The notes under the pieces: generated by a model
The model's database searches: none
The model's input: the letters and a program-made list of their open reading frames with translations, nothing else
What the model was told of the DNA's origin: nothing
Shown: piece by piece, positions 1 through 7,245 of the stretch
Layout of the letters: each line of letters begins with the position of its first letter
Position numbering within the stretch: position 1 is the first letter of the stretch
Source: Pseudomonadota bacterium
Lineage (GTDB): Bacteria > Pseudomonadota > Gammaproteobacteria > Burkholderiales > Gallionellaceae
DNA length: 11,644 nt
Direction of reading: 5' to 3'
Assembly (NCBI GenBank): GCA_021822115.1
Contig: JAJZSA010000069.1
Span: 1 to 11,644 of the forward strand
Position numbers and translations under genes: made by a program

Positions 1-222
1 CAAACAGCTCTTGGGGAAATGCACCGTCTCCATGTTGGGATAGGCGCCCACCTCGAAGGTCTGCACGCGGTTGAAGAAAGTCCCGTTCGGATTCTGCTCG
101 TAGGGGTTCAGGTCGGTCAGCGGGCCGGCCGAACCCGAGGTGTTCCACTGTTTGCAATTGGTCACGCAGGCATGGCAGCCCACGCAGACGTTCAGGTCGA
201 TAACGAGTGCGAGTTGGGTCAT
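1..222 (-). CDS. soeB: Sulfite dehydrogenase iron-sulfur subunit SoeB, N-terminal part
   Basis: This is a partial gene: the first 74 residues are visible and the rest lies left of the window. Residues 13-23 read CVGCHACVTNC, the first [4Fe-4S] ligand set (C13, C16, C19, C23) of the DmsB/PsrB/NrfC-type ferredoxin subunits of molybdopterin oxidoreductases. Cys73 near the cut may start the second set. There is no signal peptide, so a cytoplasmic location is inferred. The ATG overlaps the stop of the upstream catalytic subunit as ATGA, which points to translational coupling in one transcript. In this family the subunit passes electrons from the molybdenum subunit to a membrane quinone-reactive subunit (SoeC), expected further left. 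The SoeB name rests mainly on the neighbouring catalytic subunit. A polysulfide, thiosulfate or tetrathionate reductase B subunit would look similar over this short stretch. Confidence 0.85.
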   Translation of the reverse strand, partial: MTQLALVIDLNVCVGCHACVTNCKQWNTSGSAGPLTDLNPYEQNPNGTFFNRVQTFEVGAYPNMETVHFPKSCL

Positions 223-3128
223 GACTTGTTTCCTTTACCGGCGAACCAGGCCTGCCAGCCCATCGCGCGTTGCTTCATGCCGGGGACCGGCTGCATCGTG
301 TCGAATTGCGGATAGCTCTCCTCCGCTTCGCCCGCCTCGGCCGGACGGATGCGCACGCGCACGTCGTACCAGGCCGCCTGGCCGGTGATCGGATCGGAAT
401 TGGAGTAACGCTTGCCGTTGGCATCCGCACGCAATTCTTCGGTGATCAGGTGATTGAGCAGGAAGCCCTGTTTCGCCTCATTGGCATCGCCGGTGAGGTT
501 CCACGCGCCGGACGCTTTGCCGATGGCGTTCCAGGTCCATACCGTGCCCGGCTCCACCGCCTCCGAATAACGGCACAGGCAGCGCACCTTGCCCCACTGC
601 GATTCCACCCACATCCAGCCGCCGTCGGCGATGCCCGCCTCGGCCGCGGTCCTGGCATTGACGTACAGATAGTTGTAGGTGTGGATCTGGCGCAGCCAGG
701 CGTTCTGCGTGTCCCATGAGTGGTACATCGCCATCGGACGCTGGGTCAGCGCGTTGAGCGGATAACTCTGCAGATCGCTCTGCGCATCCTCCAGCGGCGC
801 ATACCAGAACGGCAACGGATCGAAATAGGTGGCGACGCGCTCACGCAGTGCCGCGGGCGGCTGCTTGCCAGGGCGCTTGCCTTCGGCCGCAAGACGGAAG
901 CTCTGCATGATCTCTGAATAGATGTGGATCACGATGGGGTCGTTGTCACGGCGCATGCCGGCCTGCTGCGCCCACTGCATGTATTCCTTGTTCCAGTTGC
1001 GCATGTACTGCATGGACGGCGCCAGGTGGTAATGATGGTGGCAGTTGTTCTGCTCATACATCTCCCACTGTTTGGGATTCGGCTCGCCACGCATCGCCTG
1101 GCTGCCATCTTTGCCACGCCAGCCGGTGAGGAAACCGATGCCGGAGCCCGGCGCGGTCTCGTAGTTGATGACGAAATCCTTGTAACCGGTGAATTTGCGC
1201 GAACCGTCTTCCCTGGTGAAAGCCGGGAATTTCAGGCGGCTGGCCAGCTCGACCAACACTTCCTGGAACGGTTTGCATTCGCCGGTCGGCGGCAGCACGG
1301 GCACGCGCACCGAGTCCACCGGACCGTCATATTCGGAGATCGGACGGTCCAGCATGGACATGCAGTCGTAGCGTTCCAGATAGGTGGTGTCCGGCAGGAT
1401 CAAATCGGCGAAGGCGGTGGTCTCGGACTGGAACGCATCGCACACCACGATGAACGGGATCTTGTATTCACCATCCGCGTTCTTGTCCACCAGCATCTTG
1501 CGCACCTCGGCGGTGTTCATGCTGGAGTTCCATGCCATGTTGGCCATGAACAGCAACAGCGTATCGATGGGATACGGGTCGCCGCGCCAGGCGTTGGTGA
1601 TGGCGTTGTGCATCAGGCCATGCGCGGACAGCGGATGTTCCCACGAGAAGCCCTTGTCCAGACGCACCGGCTCGCCGCTGCCGTCCACGAACAGATCGTC
1701 CGGCGACTCCGGCCAGCCCAGCGGCGCACCGTTCAGCGGCGTATTCGGTTTCACCGCATCCGGCCCCTTGGGCGGGCGCGCATTAGGCGGGATTGCGCGC
1801 GGATACGGCGCCTTATGGCGGAAGCCACCCGGACGGTCGATGGTGCCCAGCAGCGACATCAGGATGCCCAGCGAGCGGATGGTCTGGAAACCGTTGGAGT
1901 GCGCGGCCAGACCGCGCATCGCGTGGAATGCGACCGGCGCGCCGGTGACGCTCTCATATTCCTTGCCCCACCAGTCTGTCCACGGAATGGGCAGTTCGAT
2001 CTTCTCGTCGCGCGCCGTGATCCCCATCTCGTGCGCGATGCGCTTGATGGTATCGGCCGGGATGCCGGTGATCCCGGCCGCCCATTCCGGCGTGCATTCG
2101 GCCACGCGTTCCTTCAGCAACTGGAAGGAAGGTTTCACCGGCATGCCGTCCGGCATGGTGAAGCTGCCGAACAGGCAGGGATCGGCGCCCTCGGTGTGGT
2201 CGGCCACCGGCTTGCCTGTGTGCCGGTCCCACCAGTAGAAGTTATGCGGGCGCAAGGGATTGAGCACATCGCCTTGCGGGTTGCGCACGAACATGCCGAA
2301 ATCCTTGCTCGCCGGATCGGCGTTCACCAGCTGGCCGGAGTTGGTATAACGGGTCAGGAAGTCGCGGTCGTACAGGCCCAGCGCGATGATCTCGCGGATG
2401 ATGGCCAGCAGCAGCGCGCCATCGGTACCGGGCTTGATCGGGATCCATTCGTCGGCGATGGCGGCATAGCCGCTGCGTACCGGGTTGATCGCCACGAAAC
2501 GCCCGCCGTTGCGCTTGAATTCTCCGATCTGGCTCTTCAGCGGATTGGAGTGATGGTCCTCGGCGGTGCCTATCATGTAGAACACCTTGGCCCGCTCCAG
2601 GTCCGGACCGCCGAACTCCCAGAACGAGCCGCCGATGGTGTAGATCATACCGGCGGCCATGTTGACCGAGCAGAAGCCGCCGTGCGCCGCGTAGTTGGGC
2701 GTACCGAACTGGCGCGCGAACAGACCGGTCAGCGCCTGCATCTGGTCGCGGCCGGTGAACAGGGCGAACTTCTTGGGATCGGTGGCGCGCAGGTGCGACA
2801 GACGCTTCTCCAGGATGGAGAACGTCTCCTCCCAGGAGATCTCCTCATACTGGTTGGCACCACGCTCGCTGCCCGGCTTGCGGCGCAGCGGCTTGGTCAG
2901 GCGCGCCGGCGAATACTGCTTCATGATGCCGGAGCCGCCCTTGGCACAGATCACGCCCTTGTTCAGCGGATGATCGGGATTGCCCTCGATGTAACGCACC
3001 TCGCCGTTGCGCAAGTGCACCTTGATGCCGCAGCGGCAGGCGCACATGTAGCAGGTCGTGGTCTTGATCTCGGTCGCAGCGTCCGCCAACGGAGGCGCCA
3101 CAGGGTCGTGCACAGGATTCGATGACAT
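219..3128 (-). CDS. soeA: Molybdopterin sulfite dehydrogenase catalytic subunit SoeA
   Basis: A 969-residue member of the bis-MGD molybdopterin oxidoreductase (DMSO reductase/CISM) family. The N-terminal [4Fe-4S] motif is C26-x2-C29-x3-C33-x27-C61, in the context CYMCACRC...VICAKG. Cys153 in GGFCSVN is the likely Mo ligand, as in PsrA-like enzymes. The C-terminal part holds the molybdopterin dinucleotide-binding domain (around NALTQRPMAMYHSWDTQNAW and ITGQAAWYDVRVR). No Tat motif precedes the cluster motif, unlike periplasmic PhsA/PsrA/TtrA. This fits the cytoplasmic quinone-linked sulfite dehydrogenase SoeABC, which oxidises sulfite to sulfate. Length and motif spelling also fit SoeA as I remember it. 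An in-frame TTG lies two codons upstream (3134); I chose the ATG because the AGAAGG at 3139-3144 is 10 bases from it and only 4 from the TTG. Molybdopterin oxidoreductase is near certain; sulfite as substrate is inferred from family resemblance. Confidence 0.85.
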   Translation of the reverse strand: MSSNPVHDPVAPPLADAATEIKTTTCYMCACRCGIKVHLRNGEVRYIEGNPDHPLNKGVICAKGGSGIMKQYSPARLTKPLRRKPGSERGANQYEEISWEETFSILEKRLSHLRATDPKKFALFTGRDQMQALTGLFARQFGTPNYAAHGGFCSVNMAAGMIYTIGGSFWEFGGPDLERAKVFYMIGTAEDHHSNPLKSQIGEFKRNGGRFVAINPVRSGYAAIADEWIPIKPGTDGALLLAIIREIIALGLYDRDFLTRYTNSGQLVNADPASKDFGMFVRNPQGDVLNPLRPHNFYWWDRHTGKPVADHTEGADPCLFGSFTMPDGMPVKPSFQLLKERVAECTPEWAAGITGIPADTIKRIAHEMGITARDEKIELPIPWTDWWGKEYESVTGAPVAFHAMRGLAAHSNGFQTIRSLGILMSLLGTIDRPGGFRHKAPYPRAIPPNARPPKGPDAVKPNTPLNGAPLGWPESPDDLFVDGSGEPVRLDKGFSWEHPLSAHGLMHNAITNAWRGDPYPIDTLLLFMANMAWNSSMNTAEVRKMLVDKNADGEYKIPFIVVCDAFQSETTAFADLILPDTTYLERYDCMSMLDRPISEYDGPVDSVRVPVLPPTGECKPFQEVLVELASRLKFPAFTREDGSRKFTGYKDFVINYETAPGSGIGFLTGWRGKDGSQAMRGEPNPKQWEMYEQNNCHHHYHLAPSMQYMRNWNKEYMQWAQQAGMRRDNDPIVIHIYSEIMQSFRLAAEGKRPGKQPPAALRERVATYFDPLPFWYAPLEDAQSDLQSYPLNALTQRPMAMYHSWDTQNAWLRQIHTYNYLYVNARTAAEAGIADGGWMWVESQWGKVRCLCRYSEAVEPGTVWTWNAIGKASGAWNLTGDANEAKQGFLLNHLITEELRADANGKRYSNSDPITGQAAWYDVRVRIRPAEAGEAEESYPQFDTMQPVPGMKQRAMGWQAWFAGKGNKS

Positions 3129-3231
3129 GGGCAATCGGCCTTCTGTAGATTATCGATGACGTACCTGTCGGCACGCCCGGGATACTCCCTTTTTCAGGGT
3201 CGCAAGTATGCGTATGTCGCCATGACGAGAC

Positions 3232-3274
3232 CATAGCCGTAATGAGGGGGACAGACATAACCCGTAAGGGGGGG
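3232..3274. repeat. Pair of imperfect direct repeats, possible regulator sites
   Basis: Two copies of a CATA-n-CCGTAA-G-rich motif occur head to tail. One is at 3232-3250 (CATAGCCGTAATGAGGGGG) and one at 3256-3274 (CATAACCCGTAAGGGGGGG), with starts 24 bp apart. They differ by small indels. The spacing of just over two helical turns and the upstream position suit paired activator sites, but I do not recognise the binding protein. Confidence 0.35.
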
Positions 3275-3349
3275 CGCCAACACATACTCGACATCTTCCT
3301 GTGTCCGGCACATGGTCGGCCGAGGCAGATATCCACACTCACAGAATAG

Positions 3350-3378
3350 TTGACCAAAAGAATCGGGAGTTGGATGAT
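3350..3378 (+). promoter_or_regulatory. Sigma70-like promoter for the dsrC-like gene
   Basis: TTGACC (3350-3355) matches the -35 consensus at 5 of 6 bases. GATGAT (3373-3378) matches the -10 consensus at 4 of 6, and the spacer is exactly 17 bp. Transcription would start near 3385, leaving a leader of about 45 nt before the ATG at 3431. The call is by eye and the -10 box is only moderate. Confidence 0.45.
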
Positions 3379-3390
3379 GACATTATGTCA
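3378..3390. promoter_or_regulatory. 13-bp palindrome at the predicted start site (candidate operator)
   Basis: TGACATTATGTCA is a perfect inverted repeat with 6-bp arms around one central T. It begins at the last base of the proposed -10 box and covers the expected transcription start, which is a typical repressor-operator position. The regulator is unknown; ArsR-type and other winged-helix regulators of sulfur genes bind short palindromes of this sort. Confidence 0.4.
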
Positions 3391-3416
3391 ACCCGTTCGT
3401 GGCCGACCTCGTCAGC

Positions 3417-3423
3417 AGGAGGT
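3417..3423 (+). promoter_or_regulatory. Near-perfect Shine-Dalgarno of the dsrC-like gene
   Basis: AGGAGGT lies seven bases upstream of the ATG at 3431 and rules out the longer upstream reading of this frame. It is the strongest ribosome-binding site in the window and suggests high translation. Confidence 0.75.
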
Positions 3424-3430
3424 ATCCATC

Positions 3431-3796
3431 ATGCTCGACATCAACCAAGCCATACGCAATCTCCAGCGCTATGCACTCGACCCGGAAGGCCACATGACCG
3501 ACCTGCCGCCGTGGTCGCCGCAACAAGCGAACCATGCAGCAGCACGGGAAGGACTGGAACTGAGCGAAGCGCACTGGGAAATCATCTATTACCTGCGTGA
3601 ACGTTACCGCGACCACGGCAACATCGATCATGCGCGCGACCTCTTGCATGAGCTGCAGATGCGCTTCTGCGAAGGCCATGGACGTGGTCACCTTTATGAC
3701 CTGTTCCCCGGAGGACCGGTCACCCAGGCCAGTCGTCTGGCAGGTCTGCCCACGCCGCCGCATGCGCAGGATCTGTCGTTCGGCAGCGTGATGTGA
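3431..3796 (+). CDS. DsrC/TusE-family protein lacking both C-terminal cysteines
   Basis: A 121-residue protein of the DsrC/TusE/DsvC sulfur-relay family. The helical core is recognisable (LSEAHWEIIYYLRERY at 44-59), as is the C-terminal arm signature FPGGPVTQASRLAGLP (92-107). In DsrC the arm carries two redox cysteines (GGPVxQxCxxAGLPxPxGC); here those places are Ser101 and Ala112, and a tail of nine residues follows. The only cysteine is Cys80 in the core. It therefore should not form the DsrC trisulfide or pass sulfur like TusE. Cysteine-less DsrC homologues have been proposed to be regulatory (RspA-type). The start is set by AGGAGGT at 3417-3423, seven bases before the ATG; the frame stays open further upstream but without a better start. 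It is divergent from soeAB and convergent with hypE. Confidence 0.88.
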   Translation: MLDINQAIRNLQRYALDPEGHMTDLPPWSPQQANHAAAREGLELSEAHWEIIYYLRERYRDHGNIDHARDLLHELQMRFCEGHGRGHLYDLFPGGPVTQASRLAGLPTPPHAQDLSFGSVM

Positions 3797-4801
3797 TCAG
3801 CAGATGCGCGGCAGCGGATCGTCTTCGAGTTCTTCGAGGATGCGCTGACCGCCGAAACCGGTGTGCAGCACCACTTGTGCACGCCCGCCCTGCATGTGCC
3901 CGATGATGTCCGCGCCCTCGCCTTGTGGCAATGCGCGCAGCCGCGCCAGCGCCGCATCGGCCTGCCCCGCCGATACCACCGCGACCAGCCGCCCTTCGCA
4001 GGCGAGATACATCGGGTCGTAACCCAGCATCTCGCACACCGCCGTCACCGGCTCGCGCACCGGGATGCTTTCCTGCTGCAGGTTCACCTGCAAGCCGGTG
4101 GCGCGCGCGATCTCGTGCATCACCGTCGCCAGCCCGCCGCGCGTCGGGTCGCGCATGAAGCGCAGTCCGTCCAGCGGCAGCAGCGCCTGCGCCAGCGGGA
4201 ACACGCTGGCCGCATCGGAACAGAGGTCGCCACTCAGGCCGAACTGCTCGCGCGCCAGCAGCACGGCGATGCCGTGGTCGCCCACCGGCCCGCTGACGAG
4301 GATGGCATCGCCGTCTCGGATATGTTCCATGCCCAGTTGCAGCTGCGGCGGCCGCACGCCGACGCCGGTGGTGGCGAGGTACAGCCCGCCGCCTTCGCCG
4401 CGCCGCAACACCTTGGTGTCGCCCGCCACTACCGCCACATTGGCCTCGCGCGCGGCGCTTGCCAGGTCGGCGATGATGCGTTCCAGTTGCGCGAGTTCGA
4501 AACCCTCTTCGATGAAGGCGTTCAGCGTGAGATAGCGCGGCGTCGCGCCCGACACCGCGAGGTCGTTCACTGTGCCGTGCACCGCCAGCGAACCGATGCT
4601 GCCGCCGGGAAATTCCAGCGGCTGCACGGTGAAGCCGTCGGTGGTCACCATCACCACACCGTCCATCTGCGGCAGCGAGGCGGCATCCACCTGCACGTCG
4701 AGCAGCGGGTTGGAGAGATGGCGCGCGAACACGGCGGCGATGAGTTCGCGCATGTAGCGCCCGCCGTTGCCGTGCGCCAGACTGATATGTATTTCATCCA
4801 T
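3797..4801 (-). CDS. hypE: Hydrogenase maturation carbamoyl dehydratase HypE
   Basis: HypE takes the carbamoyl group from HypF onto its C-terminal cysteine and dehydrates it with ATP to a thiocyanate, the source of the CN ligands of the [NiFe] site. The 334-residue protein ends in PRIC, with Cys334 as the expected carrier residue. The PurM-like ATP-binding fold shows HGNGG (10-14), VNDLAVSGA (79-87) and DPTRGGLA (218-225). Length matches the family. I chose ATG 4801 (MDEIHIS) over the in-frame ATG at 4819 because GGAG lies about eight bases before the former and nothing resembling a ribosome site precedes the latter. It is the last gene of the hypCDFE run, 215 bp after hypF. Its stop abuts the stop of the convergent dsrC-like gene with no base between. 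Confidence 0.96.
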   Translation of the reverse strand: MDEIHISLAHGNGGRYMRELIAAVFARHLSNPLLDVQVDAASLPQMDGVVMVTTDGFTVQPLEFPGGSIGSLAVHGTVNDLAVSGATPRYLTLNAFIEEGFELAQLERIIADLASAAREANVAVVAGDTKVLRRGEGGGLYLATTGVGVRPPQLQLGMEHIRDGDAILVSGPVGDHGIAVLLAREQFGLSGDLCSDAASVFPLAQALLPLDGLRFMRDPTRGGLATVMHEIARATGLQVNLQQESIPVREPVTAVCEMLGYDPMYLACEGRLVAVVSAGQADAALARLRALPQGEGADIIGHMQGGRAQVVLHTGFGGQRILEELEDDPLPRIC

Positions 4802-4862
4802 GCATGGATCTCCAATCATTCGTCACACCGGCGAAGGCTATTGTCCAGTAAAGATACAAGTG

Positions 4863-4877
4863 CAGTGTCGCGCACTG
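4863..4877. repeat. Short inverted repeat in the hypF-hypE spacer
   Basis: CAGTG and CACTG form 5-bp arms around TCGCG. Weak alone, it is the third inverted repeat within about 100 bp of the same spacer. Confidence 0.3.
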
Positions 4878-4894
4878 GCGTGCGGATGCCTTTT

Positions 4895-4933
4895 TAGAAA
4901 ACCGCTGGATTCCCGCCTGCGCGGGATAACCAG
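4895..4933 (-). terminator. Hairpin plus T-run between hypF and hypE, terminator-like
   Basis: Read on the minus strand, the hypF transcript would form CTGG-tta-TCCCGC-gcag-GCGGGA-at-CCAG (plus 4905-4933), then three bases, then TTTTCT. The form is that of an intrinsic terminator or an attenuator inside the hyp operon. The same core (TTCCCGC..GCGGGA next to CTGGA) resembles dispersed GC-rich palindromes of beta-proteobacteria (dRS3/REP-like). It may thus be a repeat that happens to look like a terminator. Confidence 0.35.
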
Positions 4934-4960
4934 CCACTTGCCAGCTTGCTGGCTTAGTGG
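4934..4960. repeat. Long inverted repeat in the hypF-hypE spacer
   Basis: The arms CCACT and GCCAGC pair with GCTGGC and AGTGG around a two-base centre, giving 11 matched pairs with a small internal bulge. In RNA the loop would be CTTG closed by GCCAG/CTGGC. It directly adjoins the terminator-like hairpin at 4905-4933, so hypF messages would carry two hairpins in series just after the stop codon. Confidence 0.5.
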
Positions 4961-5016
4961 ATTGGCTAGTAGTTCCATCAATGACGGACTTGGGGTCCTT
5001 ATGGAGAATCATGTGT

Positions 5017-7245
5017 CTATCCTGCCTCCATCAGTTGTCCCAAAGCGATGCCGCCATCGTTGCACGGAAAACGTTGCGGCAGGAACGCCGCGAACCCAGC
5101 CTCGCGCAAGCCCTGCAACGCCAGTTCCGCCAGTAACTTGTTCTGGAACACGCCGCCGCTCAGTCCCACTGCATCGAACGGCCGCTGCGCGTGCAAGCGC
5201 TGCGCCAGCGCCACGATGCCCTGCGCCAGACTCAGATGGCATTGCATCGCGCGCGTCGCCATTGGCACATCGTCGCGCAGCATGGCGGCGAGCAAGGGTT
5301 GCCAGTCGATGCACCACACGCCCTGCGCATCCGCCTGCAAGGGCAGCGCGATCGCCTCGGCATCGCCTGCGGCGGCGTGCTCCAGCAGCATGCCGCCCTG
5401 CCCTTCGTAGCTCGCTGCATCGAGCAGGCCGAGCAGATGCGCGATGCCGTCGAACAATCTTCCCGCTGCGCTGGTGAGCGGCGCGTTGAGGCCGCGCTGC
5501 CAGGCCGTGTGCAACAGCGCCGCATCCGCCACCGGGAAGTCGCGTGCCACGCCCGCCTCCCAGCACAGCCCGGCTGCGGCACGCCAGGGTTCGCGCGCTG
5601 CGCGTTCGCCGCCGGGCAAGCGGAACGGACGCAGGCTGGCGACGCGCTGCCAGTCGCCGATGCGACCATGCAGCGCCTCCCCGCCCCACAGCGTGCCATC
5701 CTCGCCTAGTCCCACGCCATCCCAGGTGAAGGTCAGCCAGGTCTTGTCTGCGCCATGCTCCAGTGCCAGCGCGGCGGCATGGGCGTGATGATGCCAGACC
5801 GTGTGCACCGGCAGTCCCTGCTGCTGCGCCCAACGGCGGCTGGCGTAATGGGGATGCGCGTCGCACACCAGGCGCGTTGCCATCACGCCATACAAGCGCT
5901 GCAGGTCGGCGACGACCTGCTCGAACACGTACAAACTGCGCGGCGCATCAAGGTCGCCGATGTGCGGCGACAATACCGCGCGACTGCCCCAGCCGAGGGC
6001 GATGGTGTTCTTCATGTGTCCGCCCACGGCCAGCGTCGGCTGTGACAGCTCGAACGGCAGTTCAAGCTCGATGGGAGCGATGCCGCGTCCGGCGCGGATC
6101 AGGCGCGGCTGGCCGGCGATGAGGCGCAGCACCGCGTCGTCCGCCGGGCGCGCGATGGCGCGGTCGTGATGCAGGAAGGCATCGGCCACTGCGCCCAGGC
6201 ACGCCTCCACTTCGGCCGCATCGGTCAGCACCGGTTCGCCGCTGAGATTGGCCGAGGTCGCCACCAGCGGAGCGCCCAGCGCCTCCAGCAACAGATGATG
6301 CAAAGGATTGTAAGGCAGCATCGCGCCGACCTCGCGCAGGCCGGGGGCGATGGCGTCGGGAAATGTTGCATCCGCCCGACGACGCAACAGCACGATGGGC
6401 CGCGCGGCATCGCACAGCGCGGCTTCCGCCTGCGCATCGGCTTGCAGTGCTGCACGCACGGCCGCCATGTCGCGGAACATCACCGCCAGCGCCTTGTGCG
6501 GCCGCTGTTTTCGTTCGCGCAATCTTGCGATGGACGCCGCGTTCGTCGCGTCGCACATCAGGTGATAGCCGCCGATGCCTTTCACCGCGACGATGTCGCC
6601 ACGACGCAGGGCGGCGATGCACGCCTGTAGTGCGTCTTCGCGCTGCAACCTCACCTCCCCCGCGGCGAATCTCAGTTGCGGCCCGCATTGCGGACAGGCG
6701 ATGGGTTCGGCGTGGAAGCGTCTGTCGGTCAGGTCTTCGTATTCGGCACGGCAGGCATCGCACAGCGCGAAGTGCGCCATCGTGGTATTGGCGCGGTCAT
6801 ACGGCATGCGTTCGATCAGCGTGTAGCGCGGCCCGCATTGCGTGCAGTTGATGAAGGGATAACGATAGCGCCGATCCTGTGGGTCCATCATCTCGCGCTG
6901 GCAGTCCGGACACAGGTAGAGATCGGGCGGCAGGTGGATGTCCGCCGTATCCTCTGCCGCGCTGTCGCGGATCTCGAAGCGCGTCCATTCACCGACGGCG
7001 ATGTCTTGCATCCCGGCGATCTGCGGCCGGGACAGCGGCGGCGCTTCGGCGAGCAAGGCTTGCGCAAAATCGTGCAGTGCCTGCGCTTCGCCTGCCGCCT
7101 CGATCAGCACTTGCCCGGCACGGTTCTGCACGAATCCGCGCAGGCGATGACGTTGCGCCAGCAGGAAAACGAAAGGCCGGAAGCCGACGCCCTGTACGCG
7201 GCCTGTGAGCAGCCAGCGCCGCGCTTCATCCCGACTCAACTTCAT
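5017..7245 (-). CDS. hypF: Carbamoyltransferase HypF
   Basis: HypF uses carbamoyl phosphate and ATP to make carbamoyl-adenylate and carbamoylates the C-terminal cysteine of HypE. Domains in order: an acylphosphatase-like domain (GRVQGVGFRPF at 15-25); four CxxC pairs forming two zinc-finger-like units (C112/C115, C134/C137, C162/C165, C184/C187); a YrdC/Sua5-like domain (about 205-385, GDIVAVKGIGGYHLMCDA); and a Kae1/HypF C-terminal domain (AVGGHMKNTIAL, HHHAHAAAL, LSGGVFQNKLL). The protein is 742 residues, close to E. coli HypF. I chose ATG 7245 (MKLSRDEARR), which puts the acylphosphatase motif about 14 residues in, as in the family. The frame also opens from GTG 7359, which overlaps the end of hypD and has GAGGG nine bases upstream. 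That would add 38 Gln/Arg-rich residues apparently made of repeat DNA. Confidence 0.95.
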   Translation of the reverse strand: MKLSRDEARRWLLTGRVQGVGFRPFVFLLAQRHRLRGFVQNRAGQVLIEAAGEAQALHDFAQALLAEAPPLSRPQIAGMQDIAVGEWTRFEIRDSAAEDTADIHLPPDLYLCPDCQREMMDPQDRRYRYPFINCTQCGPRYTLIERMPYDRANTTMAHFALCDACRAEYEDLTDRRFHAEPIACPQCGPQLRFAAGEVRLQREDALQACIAALRRGDIVAVKGIGGYHLMCDATNAASIARLRERKQRPHKALAVMFRDMAAVRAALQADAQAEAALCDAARPIVLLRRRADATFPDAIAPGLREVGAMLPYNPLHHLLLEALGAPLVATSANLSGEPVLTDAAEVEACLGAVADAFLHHDRAIARPADDAVLRLIAGQPRLIRAGRGIAPIELELPFELSQPTLAVGGHMKNTIALGWGSRAVLSPHIGDLDAPRSLYVFEQVVADLQRLYGVMATRLVCDAHPHYASRRWAQQQGLPVHTVWHHHAHAAALALEHGADKTWLTFTWDGVGLGEDGTLWGGEALHGRIGDWQRVASLRPFRLPGGERAAREPWRAAAGLCWEAGVARDFPVADAALLHTAWQRGLNAPLTSAAGRLFDGIAHLLGLLDAASYEGQGGMLLEHAAAGDAEAIALPLQADAQGVWCIDWQPLLAAMLRDDVPMATRAMQCHLSLAQGIVALAQRLHAQRPFDAVGLSGGVFQNKLLAELALQGLREAGFAAFLPQRFPCNDGGIALGQLMEAG

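Larger units (their letters stand above)
3129..3430. promoter_or_regulatory. Divergent control region between soeA and the dsrC-like gene
   Basis: About 300 bp without a convincing gene, placed between divergent soeAB (minus) and the dsrC-like gene (plus). It holds a pair of imperfect direct repeats (3232-3274), a G-rich run (3268-3274), a small inverted repeat CCCT-ttttc-AGGG near 3188-3200, a sigma70-like promoter facing right, a 13-bp palindrome at its start site, and a strong Shine-Dalgarno. No equally good promoter for soeAB was found. A GATAAT on the minus strand (plus 3149-3154) is too close to the soeA start to be convincing. Shared regulation of both sides is inferred only from the layout. 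Confidence 0.5.
4802..5016. other. Repeat-like spacer separating hypF and hypE
   Basis: A 215-bp gap without a credible gene inside an otherwise overlapping or close-packed hyp run. Its edges look like the two halves of a dispersed element: CGTCACACCGGCGAAGGC with TCCAG (4844-4848) at the left, and CTGGATTCCCGCC (from 4905) at the right, as inverted TCCAG/CTGGA. Three inverted repeats lie inside. The reading as an inserted mobile repeat (REP/MITE-like) is inference from this layout and from general memory of such palindromes in beta-proteobacteria. No target duplication was identified. Confidence 0.4.

Noticed and set aside
924..3125. 733-codon open frame on the plus strand opposite soeA
   Set aside because: It is antisense to a gene with clear motifs; its Arg/His/Ala-rich translation shows no domain, and long antisense frames are common in high-GC coding DNA.
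219..3128. Thiosulfate, polysulfide or tetrathionate reductase catalytic subunit as an alternative for SoeA
   Set aside because: Those enzymes are normally exported and carry a Tat motif before the [4Fe-4S] motif; none is present here. Sulfite dehydrogenase is preferred but not proven.
3149..3154. GATAAT -10-like box on the minus strand ahead of soeA
   Set aside because: No acceptable -35 at 16-18 bp, and it would place the transcription start almost on the ribosome site.
3863..4897. 344-codon plus-strand frame opposite hypE
   Set aside because: Shadow of hypE: low-complexity His/Arg/Gln-rich translation, no ribosome site, no recognisable domain.
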